Shown piece by piece: positions 53,747 to 54,858 of a DNA stretch of 54,858 nt. The translations under genes and the position numbers were made by a program. The stretch is from Alphaproteobacteria bacterium (GTDB taxonomy: Bacteria > Pseudomonadota > Alphaproteobacteria > Caulobacterales > Caulobacteraceae), in contig JAHJOK010000017.1 of NCBI GenBank assembly GCA_018820205.1, positions 1 to 54,858 on the forward strand. Direction: 5' to 3'. Every line of letters starts with the position of its first letter. The stretch's first letter is position 1. The notes under the pieces are model-generated. The model saw only the letters and a list, made by a program, of their open reading frames with translations. It did no database searches and had not been told where the DNA came from.

Positions 53747-54858
53747 CTATTGGCAGGCCAGGCACTCGTCGTAATCGGTCGGGGCGGCCGAGAAGAGATC
53801 CGGCTGGTTCGGATCGGCCTCGACCTCGGCCTTGTCCTCGGCGCCGGCGAAGGCGGCCCGCTGCACCGACTTGGAGCGCAGATAGTACAGCGATTTCACG
53901 CCCCGCTCCCACGCCGACCAGTGCAGCATGTGCAGATCCCATTTGTTCACGTCGCCCGGAATGAACAGGTTGATCGACTGGGCCTGACAGATTTCCGGCG
54001 AGCGATCCGCCGACAGTTCGACGACCCAGCGCTGGTCCAGTTCGAAGGCGGTCTTGAAGATCCCCTTCTCGTCATCGTTCAGCATGTCCAGATGCTGGAC
54101 CGAACCCTCGTGCTCGAGGATCGAGTTCCACACCGCATCGGTATTGGCGCCGTAGCCGTCCAGCAGCGTCTCCAGATAGGGGTTCTTGACCGCGAACGAG
54201 CCCGACAGGGTCTTGTGGGTATAGATGTTGGCCGGGATCGGCTCGATGCCCGCCGACGTGCCGCCGCAGATGATCGAGATCGAGGCGGTCGGGGCGATGG
54301 CCAGCTTGTGGCTGAACCGCTCCATGATGCCGCGCTCGGCGGCGTCCTCGCAGGCGCCCTTCTCTTCGGCCAGTTTGACGCTGGCCTTGTCGGCCTCGCG
54401 ACGCAGGTGTTTGAACAGCCGCATGTTCCACGACTTGGCCATGGCGCTTTCGAAGGCCACGCCCTGCGCCTGCAGGAAGGAGTGGAAGCCCATCAGGCCC
54501 AGACCCACCGAGCGCTCGCGCTTGGCCGAATAGACAGCGGCGGCCATTTCCGGCGGGGCGCGGGTGATGAAATCCTCCAGCACATTGTCCAGGAACCGCA
54601 TCACGTCCTCGACGAAGCGCGGCTCCTCGCGCCACTCCAGGAATTTCTCGGCATTGACCGACGACAGGCAGCAGACGGCGGTGCGGTCGATGCCCAGATG
54701 GTCGGGACCGGTGTGCAGCATGATCTCGCTGCACAGGTTCGACTGTTTCACCTTCAACCCCAGCTCCTGCTGGTGGCGGGGCATCTGGCGGTTCACCGTG
54801 TCGGAGAAGATCAGATAGGGCTCGCCGGTCTGCAGGCGGATCTCGAGGATCTTCTGCC
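53747..54858 (-). CDS. nrdA: Ribonucleoside-diphosphate reductase alpha subunit (C-terminal part)
   Basis: About 369 residues of class Ia NrdA run into the right edge; the N-terminal half is outside. The catalytic core NLCSEI (thiyl cysteine and glutamate) is visible near the edge. The radical-path YYLRS and C-terminal redox pair CLACQ are present. It makes deoxynucleotides from ribonucleoside diphosphates. The coding sequence ends at 53747 with a weak hairpin beyond. Confidence 0.95.
   Translation of the reverse strand, partial: QKILEIRLQTGEPYLIFSDTVNRQMPRHQQELGLKVKQSNLCSEIMLHTGPDHLGIDRTAVCCLSSVNAEKFLEWREEPRFVEDVMRFLDNVLEDFITRAPPEMAAAVYSAKRERSVGLGLMGFHSFLQAQGVAFESAMAKSWNMRLFKHLRREADKASVKLAEEKGACEDAAERGIMERFSHKLAIAPTASISIICGGTSAGIEPIPANIYTHKTLSGSFAVKNPYLETLLDGYGANTDAVWNSILEHEGSVQHLDMLNDDEKGIFKTAFELDQRWVVELSADRSPEICQAQSINLFIPGDVNKWDLHMLHWSAWERGVKSLYYLRSKSVQRAAFAGAEDKAEVEADPNQPDLFSAAPTDYDECLACQ

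Overview
The window is a GC-rich (about two-thirds GC by eye), densely packed chromosomal segment of an alphaproteobacterium. It is most likely from the Caulobacteraceae, with Brevundimonas as the best guess. The evidence is the dnaA / rpsT / enoyl-CoA hydratase / mutM order, which matches Caulobacter, the nearby dnaN-recF-gyrB block, a cluster of GANTC (CcrM) sites in front of dnaA, and a very high density of small envelope proteins, lipoproteins and alpha/beta hydrolases. No phage, transposase, CRISPR array or restriction-system island is visible.

Layout. 1-7.2 kb: nudC, kdsB, a membrane-anchored cytochrome c, an NlpC/P60 peptidase, an M17 aminopeptidase, a TPR protein and a duplicated DUF4168-like secreted protein. 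7.3-11.7 kb: an IscU-like scaffold, yidD and thrS (overlapping start/stop), then a Crp/Fnr regulator and a YciE/YciF ferritin-like protein. 11.7-15.6 kb: a VOC protein and a two-gene beta-oxidation operon (thiolase plus FadB-type multifunctional enzyme) behind a palindromic operator. 15.7-20.6 kb: stress and detoxification enzymes (aldo/keto reductase, epoxide hydrolase, alpha/beta hydrolase, pirin). 20.6-27 kb: a branched-chain keto acid dehydrogenase operon (E1alpha, E1beta, E2, E3) diverging from an Lrp-family regulator. This operon carries three palindromic repeat elements, one of them translated inside E2. 27-34.5 kb: a PQQ-type sugar dehydrogenase lipoprotein, tRNA-Met(CAT), a TlpA thioredoxin, argH, an LptM-like lipoprotein, lysA and several secreted proteins. 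34.5-43.2 kb: the replication block gyrB, (antiporter), recF, dnaN, dnaA, rpsT. 43.2-46.5 kb: enoyl-CoA hydratase, an XRE regulator with a membrane partner, a DUF1697 protein and mutM. 46.5-54.9 kb: a PAP2 phosphatase, an orphan cytosine-C5 methyltransferase, an acyltransferase, a CHAP amidase, CorA, and the 3-prime part of nrdA running off the right edge.

Functionally the window is housekeeping: replication initiation and repair (dnaA, dnaN, recF, gyrB, mutM, nrdA), translation (thrS, rpsT, tRNA-Met), amino-acid biosynthesis (argH, lysA), and carbon catabolism of fatty acids and branched-chain amino acids. Both catabolic operons have recognisable palindromic operators.

I did not find a clear new multi-gene system. 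The most unusual signals are non-coding or semi-coding. They are a two-hairpin repeat read in frame through the E2 linker, two long inverted-repeat elements inside the same operon (one carrying a Shine-Dalgarno), a three-palindrome operator array with exact 21-bp phasing in front of the membrane protein/XRE pair, and a perfect DnaA box at the tip of nested inverted repeats between dnaA and dnaN.
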